A stretch of 64,000 bases of DNA from Zea mays (Eukaryota; Streptophyta; Magnoliopsida; Poales; Poaceae). The notes under the pieces are model-generated. The model searched no databases. It was not told where the DNA came from and saw nothing but the letters and a program-made list of their open reading frames with translations. The position numbers were made by a program, and so were the translations under genes. Within the stretch, counting starts at the first letter, position 1. The number at the start of each line of letters is the position of its first letter. Positions 1-10,448 of the stretch are shown here, in pieces. The DNA is taken from positions 181,783,625-181,847,624 of the forward strand of contig NC_050103.1 of NCBI RefSeq assembly GCF_902167145.1. Reading direction: 5' to 3'.

Positions 1-613
1 TGGATGTCCGGTGCACACCGGACATGTACTGTTCAATGTCCGGTGCGCCAGAATGGGCGAGCCTGACTTCTGCGCGCTTCTGGCGCGCATTGAATGCGCC
101 TGCAGGTGACCGTTGGCGCGAAGTAGCCGTTGCTTCGTGGTTGCACCGGACAGTCCGGTGTACACCGGACATGTCTGGTGAATTATAGCGGAGCAGCCGC
201 TACGTTTTCCCGAGGCTGGCGAGTTCCGGAGGCCGCTCTTCGTTGGAGCACCGGACATGTCCGGTGTACACCAGACAGTCTGGTGAATTATAGCGGAGTT
301 GCCTCTAGAATTTCCCGAAGGTGGCGAGTTCGAGTTGGAGTCCTCTGGTGCACCGGACACTGTCCGGTGGTGCACCGGACACTGTCCGGTGGTGCACCGG
401 ACAGTGTCCGGTGCCCCCAGACCAGAGGTGCCTTCGATTGCCCCTTTGCTCCTTTGTTGAATCCAATACTTGATCTTTTTATTGGCTGAGTGTGAACCTT
501 TGGCACCTGTATAACTTATATACTAGAGCAAACTAGTTAGTCCAATTATTTGTGTTGGACAATTCAACCACCAAAATTATTTAGGAACTAGGTGTAAGCC
601 TAATTCCCTTTCA
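1..613 (-). mobile_element. Ji-like Sirevirus (Ty1/Copia) LTR, partial
   Basis: Read on the minus strand, the LTR begins at 613 with TGAAAGGGAATTAGG and runs out of the window to the left. Seen directly: many copies of the palindromic CACCGGAC...GTCCGGTG motif between about 1 and 420, as in other Sirevirus LTRs, and a terminal TG. No polypurine tract follows 613, so this is the outer (5') edge of a minus-oriented element or solo LTR. The five bases after it (614-618, CAAAT) are the candidate target duplication, whose partner lies outside the window. The family name Ji is from memory. The open frames inside are artefacts of the GC-rich repeats. Confidence 0.75.
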
Positions 614-1831
614 CAAATCATATCGGCATTAGGGACTTAGTGCAAGAATTTTTGGCCTTCAGAGTGTTCCCAACTTTGAAGGAGTGCGAAATGCCGAAGC
701 TGAAGGGGGAAAAGAAGAAGGGGGGAATTTGTTCGGTTGCCTTACTATTATAAATTCAAGAAACATTTCAAAGTGCCTTACCAAGAGTGGCTGGACACGA
801 TTGAAGTAATGTGCAATGGAATACTTGGTAATTATTCTAAAAAAGAAGATCAATTGATGACTGTGGCCTTCTGCACCCGTCCGAAGCGAAGTTTAAAACG
901 AGTAATGGATGCTCTGGATTTTGAGTACCCCGACTACGAGCGGCTAGACAAGGATGCCGAAGGTCAAAAGAGGAAAAGAGTAGCCGGTGCTCTGAATAAA
1001 GACGATGAAGAACAACCGAAGAAGAAAAAGCCGGAGACTGAGCCAAAAACAGGTGTTTTGAAGAAGAGAAAAGCTACAACTCCGAAGCAAAAAGCAATTG
1101 ATGAAGAAGAAGGAACTTCTGCAACACCCTCTGCTACCGAAGTAGAGGAAATCTTAAAGGTAATGACTGAATCTTTGCCTATCAAGCTAAGTCCACTGGG
1201 GCCACATCTGACGAAGCTTTTTCAGAAGGAAAAGGAGCCCACAAAAACGAAGAAGGCAGCTAGGCCAAAAAAGCAAAGAATCATTACAGTGACAGAAGTC
1301 ATCGAAGGGACACCACCAGGAGCTTCAGCTCCGAAGGCGTCGGCTGTTGAAAGCACGACAGCTACTGAAGCTGCACCTTTGTAAGCCACAAATGCCGAAG
1401 CTACCAGAGCCGAAGATATTCATTTAGAAAGCACAATTGCTGATATAGATAAAATACTGCTAAACATGGCCGCAGAAGAAGCTGCCACAGCCACCGAAGG
1501 AACTACGACCCCAGAGCCCGAGAAGGAGAAAGAAATAGCCGAAGACACTTCGGAAGATGAAGTTTTTAACTTTCAAAACTTAGTTGGTCAAGAGCTGACA
1601 AAGGCTGAAAAAGAAGAGCTAAAAGAATATGCTATATCTTGCGGATATCGGCCGGGAGCACTTCTCTTTGGTGGCATTGATGACGAAAGGTTGGGCTGCG
1701 TCCGGGATCAGACCGGTGCGAAGGTTATCGGTACTCTATCAAAGAGTATTGGTTTCCCGAAGCTCGAAACAGATATCAGCCGCTACCGACGACAGCACAT
1801 TGTCGGTAGTTTATTTTATTCCAATTTCAAG

Positions 1832-1905
1832 GTAAAAAACTTTTCTCTGACTTTTATTGTTTTTAATAACGAAGATGTTTTCTAACGAAGGTTGTTTATG
1901 TGCAG
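1832..1905 (+). other. Intron 1 of the antisense gene
   Basis: 74 bp, starts GTAAAAAAC after CAAG and ends TTTATGTGCAG before AGTATG. It is T-rich, which suits plant introns. Exon 1 ends on a complete Lys codon (1829-1831) and exon 2 begins on a complete Ser codon (1906), so splicing is phase 0 and joins two frames that are each closed inside the intron. The inference rests on frame logic and splice consensus only. Confidence 0.7.
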
Positions 1906-2604
1906 AGTATGCTACTGAGCAAAGCTTTGAAAATGCAACAGGATTTGGAAGATAAAAAACACGAGGTTATAATTGAGAACTTAGAAAGCAAAATAAAAGA
2001 CCAATCAGCTGCTATTGAAAAGAAAGATTTCGAGCTTCAGACAACCGAAGGCTTATTGGCAGAAGCTGAAGCTAAAATAGCTGAATTAAATACGAAGCTT
2101 CTCTGCCAATCAGAACACTTTGAACAAGAAAAGCAAGAGCTTAATGCAAAATTTCAGGCCAAGGTCCAGAAAAATTCAGATTTGAAAAAATCATTGACAA
2201 GCCTTCAAGACAAATGTTTGGAATTCAGTAATCGATGTGTTCAACGGCTGAAGCAGGTCTTCTATTCGGTTGGAGCCAGCAACGAAAAATTTAATCCTTC
2301 GTCTGAAGACCTACCAGGGGCCTTCGAACATATCGAAGGTGAAATTTATGACCTTGACGAAGTTATAGCTGGACATGGTGACTTTTGTGCCCTGGTAGCT
2401 TCTCGGGGCACAGCTGTTGCCTTCCTGAAGTCTGGCTGCGAATATGGAAAGGTTATCAATAGACCTAATTTCAGCTTATCACCAACAGACTTGGATAACA
2501 TTCCCAACCTTGCCCGAAGCATAGCAAATAGATTTATAAAATTGGTATGGACAAAGGGTGGACGAAGCAAAGCTGGTGATGATGCTCGAAGTCATCTTAA
2601 GCCG

Positions 2605-2677
2605 GTAACAAATTATACCTTGTGCCTACCTCTTCCTTCAAGCTTAAATTTTGCTTATCATACTTTGATACATACAG
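2605..2677 (+). other. Intron 2 of the antisense gene
   Basis: 73 bp, starts GTAACAAAT after CCG and ends GATACATACAG before GATGACGAA. Removing it joins a Pro codon (2602-2604) to a short acidic exon that ends at TAA 2708-2710. Without splicing, the frame stops at 2680-2682. The size is almost the same as intron 1. Confidence 0.65.
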
Positions 2678-2710
2678 GATGACGAAGCCGAGGCCGAAGC
2701 TGAGGAGTAA

Positions 2711-3701
2711 GGAGACGAAGCCAAAAGCTTAATGGATGACGAAGCCGAAACCGAAGCTCCATGGATACTGATGAAGCCTGAATAGATGTCTGTAGAAAAA
2801 GCTCTAAAAACTCTTGTAATAACTTGTGTAAAGAATAATGTAATTAAATTTTACTCCGTGGACTTTGTCCATACCTTGTAATATATTCTTACCTTTCCAT
2901 CAATGTATAAAATGCTTTGGTGTGAACAAAATTAGCATTTTTGAGCCGAAGGCGAAAAACACCTTCCCTTCTTTTCGTACACAGCGAAGCATAAAACTGT
3001 TTCTTTTTCTTTTTTCTGAAGCCTTGTCTTTAGAGACGAAGCAACTGTGTGTGTTATGATGATGATGATCCTATGCATGTCTAAATGAATGTTTATGAAT
3101 GCAAGTGTATGATGTAATGTACCGTGCAAATGAATGTCCAAACACACATATACGAAGCCACAACCAAAGCCTTCATTCCCTTAGGAATAATCAAAGTCTC
3201 TTTGCCGTTTATTTTTCGGCTTCACCGCTTATTTTTCGGTGTATCAGCGCTGACTTTTCGCTGTAAGTTCTGCATTCCCTTAGGAACGTCTTTTGAACTT
3301 CTTCGCCTTCTATTTCGGCGGTATCGCGTTGACTTTTCGCGCTTCGCCTTATATTTCGGCGGAATCAGCGTTGAATTTTCGCTGTAAGCTCTGCATTCCC
3401 TTAGGAACGACTTTTGAGCAGAAAACTTACGCTGCGCTCCCTTAGGAATGGCTTTTTGTAGCTTCGTTGTGCTCTGCATCCCCTTAGGGACGTCTTTCGA
3501 GCTTCTCCCTGTTTTTTCTTTTCTCTTTGCACTCGATGGTGCATACTCAGCTTTTACATTTACATCTTTGGGGGATATTGCTCTTGTAGAGCTGAAATAA
3601 GGAAAAGAGAAATTATATGCTATGGCCCCATTAAAAACATTTCTCCCCCTTTGGAAAGGAAAAGGGTGCCATAGGAAAAAAATAAAAAAGATTACATTAA
3701 G
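2711..3701. other. Noncoding 3' region of the Gypsy remnant
   Basis: AT-rich sequence between the stop of the antisense gene and the stop of the integrase, so it is the shared 3' space of two convergent genes. It contains TGATGATGATGATCC near 3056 and a block of degenerate direct repeats listed separately. No other gene is seen. Confidence 0.6.
3170..3500. repeat. Degenerate CATTCCCTTAGGAA direct repeats
   Basis: The motif GCATTCCCTTAGGAA or a close variant occurs near 3172, 3271, 3393, 3437 and 3478. Each is followed by a T-rich stretch such as CGTCTTTTGA and interleaved with TTTTCGG(C/T) units. It lies between the convergent integrase and antisense genes. Spacing is irregular (about 40-120 bp). 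Confidence 0.6.
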
Positions 3702-4190
3702 CTACACATAATATCGCCGAAGCTCATCCGCATTCCAAGATCTAGGAATGTCGTTGCTGTCCATATCCTTCAATCTATAAGAACCGGGTCTTGACGAAGA
3801 TACTACCAGAAAAGGTCCTTCACACTTTAACTGTAGCTTGCCTACTATATCTGGGTTAGCAACTCTCCGAAGTACCAAGTGCCCTGGCTTGATATTTTTT
3901 AACCGAACTTTTCTGTCACGCCATTTTATTGTTTCGGCTTGATATTTATTGATATTCTCCACAGCCTGAAGCCTGATCCCTTCTATAGCATCTTTTGCCA
4001 CAGAATAATCAGCTTCGTCCTCCGCCGAAGCCACTGTTCTTATTGATCCAGCTTTAGCTTCTTCTGGGGTTATTGCTTCGTCACCAAACAACAATTTGAA
4101 TGGTGTAAAGCCTGTTGACCTTGACATTGTTGTGTTATGGCTCCACACCACTTTGATTAATTCATCTAGCCATTTTCCCCTGGGCTGAAC
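3702..4190 (-). pseudogene. Ty3/Gypsy integrase C-terminus fragment
   Basis: Ends at 3702. It encodes the last part of a Gypsy integrase: the motif WSHNTTMSRSTGFTPFKLLFG, then the C-terminal RKVRLKNIKPGHLVLRRV segment and GPFLVV...GSYRLKDMD. It is nearly identical to 6458-6916 in the neighbouring element but keeps a Glu codon where that copy has a stop (6917). Upstream of about 4190 the sequence is unrelated, so the catalytic core is missing. Confidence 0.85.
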
Positions 4191-4480
4191 TGTCTTAGCG
4201 CCTAGGCGGGTAAGGCGAGCAAGGCGGCCAGTTTTGCCCGAGCGTCTAAGAACAGTGCTGCTCAATCGTTTCAACTTTCAACCTCAGAGTCACAGGCTCG
4301 CACTATATTATCACCCCCTTGGTGTTCGGTCTTCAGATTACTGACCCTGTTTATTGCTGAAAGTTTCTGAACAATAGTCTACCATTTTCCATGTTGAACA
4401 CGACCCTTATCACAATCTTAACATATGCTGATGCTAAATTATGTGGTTCTTGTACATACCATTTTGTTAGTATGCAAAAC
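4191..4480. other. Unassigned low-copy-like sequence
   Basis: It starts at the break in the Gypsy remnant. It has short GC-rich imperfect repeats of GGCGAGCAAGGCGG type near 4203-4245, followed by AT-rich sequence. No frame, splice pattern or known terminal repeat that I can support. Confidence 0.3.
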
Positions 4481-4486
4481 TTAGAG

Positions 4487-4707
4487 TGTGTTTGGTTTGA
4501 GTAATGAAGTGATCCATCTTCTTCTCACTCCTCACTTTTTATTTGGTTTGTGGAATAAAATGTGTTGATCCATCACCACCTCATTCCTCATAAGCTAATA
4601 ATTAGTATATATATGAGGAGTGAGTTGATTCCACCAAAATTGATGGAATTAACTTATGATGCACCACCTCATGAAGCATAGAGTGACTCCACAAACCAAA
4701 CACACCA
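4487..4707. mobile_element. MITE with TGTGTTTGGTTTG terminal inverted repeats
   Basis: The left end TGTGTTTGGTTTG is matched in reverse by CAAACCAAACACACCA at the right end. TTAGAGTG occurs at 4481-4488 and again at 4708-4715. If the duplication is the full 8 bp, a hAT-type origin fits; if only TTA is counted, a PIF/Harbinger (Tourist) origin fits. About 220 bp with no coding capacity, so non-autonomous. Confidence 0.65.
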
Positions 4708-4715
4708 TTAGAGTG

Positions 4716-5266
4716 GCAGTCTGTTTTGCTAATGCCTTGTATAGGAAAGAACAAAACAAAATTACATGGAAGCATTCTGTTGTTTACTTCTTCAGGTTTT
4801 CAGTTTGTTGTTGACTTTCTAGGAAAGTGGGTTTTACCTGCATGTACCTAACAAATAACACATCAGTTGGGGCCCCAAAGTTTGATTTTGAGGCCATTGA
4901 TTCAACATTTGCCACTGGTAAAAAAAATTGTATAGGTTGCTGGGCACCACTATAACTTATACACGGCCTTGCATATTGTCAAGGTTCTACCACTCCTTAT
5001 CAACACCCCGGCCTTGCCTATTGTCAAGGTTCTACCACTCCTTATCAACACTGCATAACACTAAAGTGTCTAATTCAAGTTATTCAGCCTTTGTGCTCCA
5101 TTGTCATTCAATTCGTGATGAATGAAATCCAAATGTACAAGTCATTTGACCTTAATGGCGTCCTTCACATTGTGTGATACTGCATCAGGAAAATAATGCA
5201 ACTCTAGCAAGCACCAAGTGAAATCGTTTTGAGTTTGACCAACTCTGTACAAAAAGTATCAATATT
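4716..5266. other. Unassigned sequence with a 45 bp tandem duplication
   Basis: AT-rich, no convincing gene. A 45 bp unit beginning CGGCCTTGC and including GTCAAGGTTCTACCACTCC is present twice in tandem (4964-5051). A short exon-like stretch near 4866-4917 is preceded by AACACATCAG and followed by GGTAAAAA, but no neighbouring exon is recognisable. Confidence 0.3.
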
Positions 5267-5897
5267 TGTTGGGGACTTGTTCTCAAATGCTATGAATTAA
5301 GAATAAGATAACATAAAACGTTAAATATTAATGCCCTTCGTCCGCTGAAGCATTATCTCCCCAAGGATTTAATGAACTTCGGACGAAGGCCATGAGCAAA
5401 ATATCACGAAGGTCACACCTTCGTGATCAGACTTATAAAACAATGTAAAATGAAATATAAAATATAAAACATTAAAGAAAGATGTACCAAAAACAGATAA
5501 CATTATTCACATATTTTATTATATGGACCTAAATATTAAAACATGATATTTAGGTACATTTATACCTTCGCCTTGGCAGAAAGCAATAATTCCAGCGTAA
5601 TGTGCCAGCGATTACAAGATTGCGTGAACAGTACATGGGTACTGTTCACCTATTTATAGGCACAAGGCGCAGCCTGTGTAAAATTACATTTATGCTCTTT
5701 ACAATCGATTACAATAATGACACAAAACATCATGGGTCTTTAAGTCATTTCATCTTTAAGTCGGTTCACCCCTTTGTCTTGAGATCTGTCATTGTGCCGA
5801 AGCTTTATAGGTGATAGCTTCGGCGCTGCTCCTGATAGGATCTGCCGAAGGTGTTCTCTTTCTTTAGGATCTTCGGCTACGAAGCATACCCCCAACA
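5267..5897 (-). repeat. 3' LTR of the 5.8 kb Gypsy element
   Basis: Lies at the 3' end of the minus-strand element. The minus strand reads CTATAAATAGG at about 5650-5660, a good TATA box for LTR transcription. It is followed (5898-5910) by GTAGCCCCTTCGCG, on the minus strand a purine-rich GAAGGGGCTAC, the likely polypurine tract. Confidence 0.9.
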
Positions 5898-6177
5898 GTA
5901 GCCCCTTCGCGTTGCTAGATTATTTTTTGTAACGAGCTTGATCCGTGAAAAAGTCTTCTAGGCTTCAGGATGCCGAAGATCCGAAAAACACCTTCCCTGA
6001 GCTCGTTGGCGAGAAACGATTAAAATAATCCGCACGCGAGGTGGCCCCATGTTGCAGCAGTTACGCGTGCCCTGGCGATTCACCTTCTCGGACCCTGTGG
6101 CCCACCGTTCAGTGAGTGCGGGTGACTGTTTGTTCGGTGTGGGAGACCTTGACGATTCACCTTCCCACCTGCGGCAC

Positions 6178-6185
6178 TATATAAA
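6178..6185 (+). promoter_or_regulatory. Antisense promoter TATA box inside the Gypsy element
   Basis: CACTATATAAACAG on the plus strand, about 210 bp upstream of an ATG at 6389. It faces opposite to pol. The stretch between has a leader-like character, with no long frame and CAA/CTT-rich sequence. It fits the start of the antisense gene known from the relative at 616-2710. Confidence 0.55.
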
Positions 6186-6388
6186 CAGACGGATAGATGT
6201 GAAGTTACCACAACATTCATTGCTATTGCGCTGTTTCGCTGCCAAAATATTGACCAAAGCCGAAGCTTGTTTGCTACATCCTCAACCGAAGCTATTTTCT
6301 TTGCTCAAGCTTCGTAACAAGAAAAAGCTTCGGCAAAGTAAAGAAAAATTTTCAACTTCATTCAAAAAACAAGAAATTCAATCATCAG

Positions 6389-6550
6389 ATGACCAAAGTG
6401 CGTTCCACAGTTAGGGTTACACGCGACGGAGATACTACCAGAAAAGGTTACATCAAGCTACACATAATATCGCCGAAGCTCATCCGCATTCCAAGATCTA
6501 GGAATGTCGTTGCCGTCCATATCCTTCAATCTGTAAGAACCGGGTCTTGA
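6389..6550 (+). pseudogene. Truncated start of the antisense gene, fused into integrase antisense
   Basis: The ATG at 6389 opens a 53-codon frame. The first dozen or so codons (MTKVRSTVRVTR) look like a true gene start. The rest, from about 6447, is the reverse strand of the integrase tail and stops at 6548-6550. The deletion removed the remaining antisense gene and the 3' noncoding region. A 19 bp stretch (6430-6448) at the joint is copied from 6554-6572. Confidence 0.55.
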
Positions 6551-9500
6551 CGAAGATACTACCAGAAAAGGTCCTTCCCACTTTAACTGTAGCTTGCCTA
6601 CTATATCTGGGTTAGCAACTCTCCGAAGTACCAAGTGCCCTGGCTTGATATTTTTTAACCGAACTTTTCTGTCACGCCATTTTATTGTTTCGGTTTGATA
6701 TTTATTGATATTCTCCACAGCCTGAAGCCTGATCCCTTCTATAGCATCTTTTGCCACAGAATAATCAGCTTCGTCCTCCGCCGAAGCCACTGTTCTTATT
6801 GATCCAGCTTTAGCTTCTTCTGGGGTTATTGCTTCGTCACCAAACAACAATTTGAATGGTGTAAAGCCTGTTGACCTTGACATTGTTGTGTTATGGCTCC
6901 ACACCACTTTGATTAATTAATCTAGCCATTTTCCCCTAGGCTGATTGAAGATTAACTTCATTATTCCTGTCATTATAATGCCATTAGCTCTTTCGACAAG
7001 TTCATTTGACTCCGGATGTCTAACTGATGCAAAATGAATCTTCGTGCCAATTTGTTCACAAAACTTTTTGAAAACTTCGGCATCAAACTGTGTTCCGTTG
7101 TCCACAGTAATAGCCTTCGGCACTCCGAAGCGACAAATAATATTTTGCCAGAAATTTTTTTGAACGGTGACTGAAGTTATTGTGGCTAAAGGCTTCGCCT
7201 CAATCCACTTAGAAAAATACTCTACTGCCACCACAACATATTTTAAATTTCCTTGTGCTGGTGGAAGTGGGCCTAGCAAATCAAGGCCCCACCTTTGCAA
7301 CAGCCAAGTGGGCTGTATTAACTGAGTCAGAGACGAAGGCTGTTTTTGATCTCTTGCACATTTTTAACAGCCTTCGCATTTTTGGACTAATTCTGCTGCA
7401 TCCGAAGCTGCCTTCGGCCAATAAAATCCTTGACGAAAAACTTTTCCCAGCAAGGGCCTAGATCCGATGTGAGATCCACACAGACCTGCGTGTATTTCCT
7501 TCATCAATTCTATACCTTCAGCTCTGGATAAACATTTGAGCAATGGAGAACAAACTCCATGATTGTATAACTCCCCTTCTATTATTACATATGGTCGGGC
7601 TCTTGCCTCTATTCTTTTGTTATAAGCTTCGTCATCTGAAAGGCAGTTACCCTGGAGAAAAGATATAATCTCGCTTCTCCAATCTTCACTATGAACAGGA
7701 GATATATTGAGCACTGCTCTTTCAAGAAGTTCCACCGAAGGTGCTTTTATTGTCTCAAAGAATACTTCCGAAGGTAAAGGCAACCCATGTGCCGCTGACT
7801 TGGCTAGCAGATCAGCGTGCTCATTTTCTCCTCGTGGAATATTCTTGACAGAAAACCCTTCGAAAGAAGCTTCAAGCCTTCGAACTGTATCCAAATATTT
7901 CTCAAGCTTCAGATCTCTTGCTTCACAACTCTTGTCCACATGACCAGAAATAACTTGGGAATCAGTTTTGAGAACCGCCCTTCTTATCCCCATTGCCTTT
8001 AACTTCCGAAGCCCCAAAAGCAAAGCTTCGTATTCAGCAATATTATTTGTGCAGCTGAAATCAAGTTTCACTGCATAGCATGTTCTAACTTTGGAAGGTG
8101 CAACTAAAACAGAAGCTGCACCTGCCCCGAAGGTTCCCCAGGAACCGTCACAGAACACTGTCCAAGCTTCGGCATCTTTACTTGCTTCTTCTTCCTGAGC
8201 CCCTGGCGTCCAGTCAGCGATGAAGTCTGCTAACGCCTGGGACTGAATCGAGGATCTATGCACATAATCAATGCTGAATTCGTTGAGTTCCGCAGCCCAC
8301 TTTCCAATCCTTCCAGTAGCTTCTCTGTTCCTCATAATATGCTTCAAAGGCTGTGATGAAGGAACAATTATATGGTACGCTTGAAAGTAGTGTCGAAGCT
8401 TCCTGGAGGCCATTAAGACAGCATATAGCACCTTCTCCAATTCTGTATAGTTTTTCTTTGATAGACTGAGAACTTCAGAGACAAAGTATACTGGGGCTTG
8501 CTTTTTAGTTTGTCCTTCAAGTTTCTCCTGGACAAGCGCTGCACTCATTGCAGAGTGCGAAGCTGCCACATACAGCAGCAGAGGAGCCCCTGGCGCTGGT
8601 GGAGTTAGCGTTGTTAGATCTATCAGATACTGATTCAGCTCTTTGAAGGCTTTCTACTGAGCTGATCCCCATTGAAAGACTTTGGCTGACTTCAGTACTT
8701 CAAAGAATGGTAAATTTCTCTCTGCTGATCTAGATATAAATCGATTCAAAGATGCCAATTTTCCTGTAAGCCGCTGAGCCCCCTTCTTTGTGCTTGGCGG
8801 CTCCATCCGAAGAATGGCTTCAATTTTGTTTGGATTAGCTTCGATCCCTTTTGTTAAAACTAGACAACCAATGAATTTGCCCTTCTTTACTCCGGAGACA
8901 CATTTTTCTGGATTCAACTTCAGGCCAGCTTGCCTAAAGTTAGCAAATGTTTCCTGCAGATCAACAATGTGATTTTCTTGCTTCGTGCTTTTTACTATGA
9001 TATCATCAACATATGTTAGCACATTTCTACCTATCTGAGAATGAAGGACTTTCACTGCCATTCTGCTGAAGCTTCCTCTAGCATTCTTGAGCCCCTCAAG
9101 CATCCAAAGATAACAATATGTACCACTGGGGGTTATGAAGCTGGTTTTTGGCTCATCTTCCTTCTTCATCCAGATTTGATGGTAGCCTGAATAACAATCT
9201 AGTAGACTCATGAGCTCTGACGAAGCTGCTGCATCTACTAGAGAATATATTCTTGGTAATGGAAACTTATCCTTCAGACAAGCCTTATTGAGATCAGTAA
9301 AATCAATGCACATTCTCCATTTACCATTGGCCTTCTTCACCATATCAGTGTTGGCTAACCATTTTGGGTACTTTACTTCTCTAATAACGCCAGCACTAAG
9401 AAGTCTTTTCACTTCGTTCCGAGCACCTTTGGCTTTGTCATCAGACATTATCCGAAGCCTCTGCTTTCTGGGTCTGAAGGATGGATCAGCATTGAGCGAG

Positions 9501-10432
9501 TGCTCAATGACATCCCTGTTGACACCATAGAGATCGTTGGCTGACCATGCGAAGACATCTTTGTTGTTGAACATAAACCTTGTTAGGGTTTTCTCCTGCT
9601 CCTCAGATAATTGAGATCCCAGCAGCACCTTCTGCTCTGCTATATCTTCACATAAGAGCATGGGCTTCGGCTGATCGGCCGAAGCAGCCTTCTCCCTTCT
9701 GTACTTGTATTGCTCACAAGCTTCGGCTCCATCTATATTATGGATTGCTTTTGAATCTATCCAGTTTCCTTCGGCCTTTCTGGCAGCTTCCTGACTACCA
9801 TGAATAGCAATAGGCCCTTGATCCGAAGGTATCTTCATGCAAAGATATGCTGGATGAAGAATTGCTTCAAAAGCATTGAGTGTCCCACGACCAATGATTG
9901 CATTGTAGGGGTACTCCATGTCAATAATATCAAACACAACTTGCTCAGTCCTTGTATTGTTGACAAATCCAAAGGTCACTGGCATCGTGATCTTGCCGAG
10001 CGCTACAATCTGCCTTCCTCCGAAACCACAAAGAGGGTGTGTAGCATCATGAATCTTGTCCTCTGGCTCTTGCATCTGTCTGAAGGCCTTAGCAAATATA
10101 ATATCCCCTGCACTGCCTGTATCAACTAGAACATTATGGACCAGAAACCCTTTGATAACGCAAGAAATAACCATAGCATCATTGTGAGGGTAATCTTTGA
10201 GCTGAAGGTCCTCTTGGGAGAATGTAATCGGGATATGTGACCATCTTGACTTGATGAAGGGTCCCTGCACCCAGACATGCTGTACCCTTCTCTGTGCCTC
10301 CTTCTTCTGCTTCTTGTTGGCTGGCTCTGAGCATGAACCGCCTATTATCGGGAGTACCAGCTTCGTAGCCAAAGCAGCTCCAGCTTGGTTGTTGGACGAA
10401 GCCATGAGCTCAAAAAGTGGAAGTGAGTTCAC
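6458..10432 (-). pseudogene. Gypsy pol polyprotein (protease, RT, two RNase H, integrase) with three stops
   Basis: One minus-strand frame from about 10405 (ATG, MASSNN...) to 6458. In order: an aspartic protease with DTGSAGD (about 10130), reverse transcriptase with YVDDIIVKS (about 8990), a first RNase H-like connection domain (VYFVSEVL...LRHYFQAY), a second archaeal-type RNase H (VFCDGSWG...NIAEYEALLLGL), the H2C2 zinc finger, and the integrase core (WGLDLLGP, DNGTQF, Glu in ESNELVERANG). The frame is broken by stops at 8654-8656, 7364-7366 and 6917-6919; all pieces stay in one frame. Gag is absent: the N-terminal residues run almost directly into the protease region. The duplicated RNase H is typical of the Tat lineage. 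Confidence 0.9.
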
Positions 10433-10448
10433 CGGAGGTGGGCGCTAA
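10425..10448 (-). other. Candidate primer binding site region
   Basis: Directly inside the 5' LTR the minus strand reads TTAGCGCCCACCTCCGG, the place where a tRNA primer site must lie. I could not match it with confidence to a particular tRNA. Confidence 0.35.

Larger units (their letters stand above)
616..2710 (+). pseudogene. Antisense spliced gene of a Gypsy element (unknown function), decayed
   Basis: The gene runs opposite to pol. One frame is open from the Ji boundary (616) to about 721, then continues in the next frame from about 731 after a one-base shift. Exon 1 reaches 1831 with a single TAA at 1382-1384; both sides of that stop are in the same frame. Intron 1 is 1832-1905, exon 2 is 1906-2604, intron 2 is 2605-2677 and exon 3 is 2678-2710 (TAA). 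Both introns are GT-AG, 73-74 bp and phase 0, and both junctions keep the frame. The product has a basic, Lys/Glu/Pro-rich middle, a Glu/Lys-rich coiled-coil-like stretch (about 1906-2230), a more globular part (about 2250-2600) and an acidic Asp/Glu/Ala tail. It resembles the antisense ORFs of plant Tat elements, and its biochemical role is unknown. The N-terminus is lost through the Ji insertion. With a frameshift and a stop it is not expected to make full protein. Confidence 0.7.
614..4190 (-). mobile_element. Tat-type Ty3/Gypsy remnant with antisense gene
   Basis: This piece of a Gypsy element has its pol on the minus strand. From right to left it holds the integrase C-terminus (3702-4190), about 1 kb of 3' noncoding DNA, and a spliced gene on the opposite strand (616-2710). 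The Ji-like LTR cuts it at 613. On the right, similarity to the 5.8 kb element at 5267-11079 stops near 4190, where unrelated sequence begins. No LTR of its own is in the window. The order pol, noncoding spacer, antisense gene, 3' LTR is known from Tat-lineage plant elements such as Grande. The placement in that lineage is inference from this order and from the related element's dual RNase H. Confidence 0.75.

Noticed and set aside
1..430. CRISPR-like regular repeats of CCGGTG...CCGGAC
   Set aside because: The repeats are palindromic LTR motifs without uniform spacers, in a plant genome. They recur in all Opie/Ji-type LTRs here.
4866..4917. Exon-like stretch with AG before and GT after
   Set aside because: Too short, with no adjacent exon in a matching phase and no similarity.
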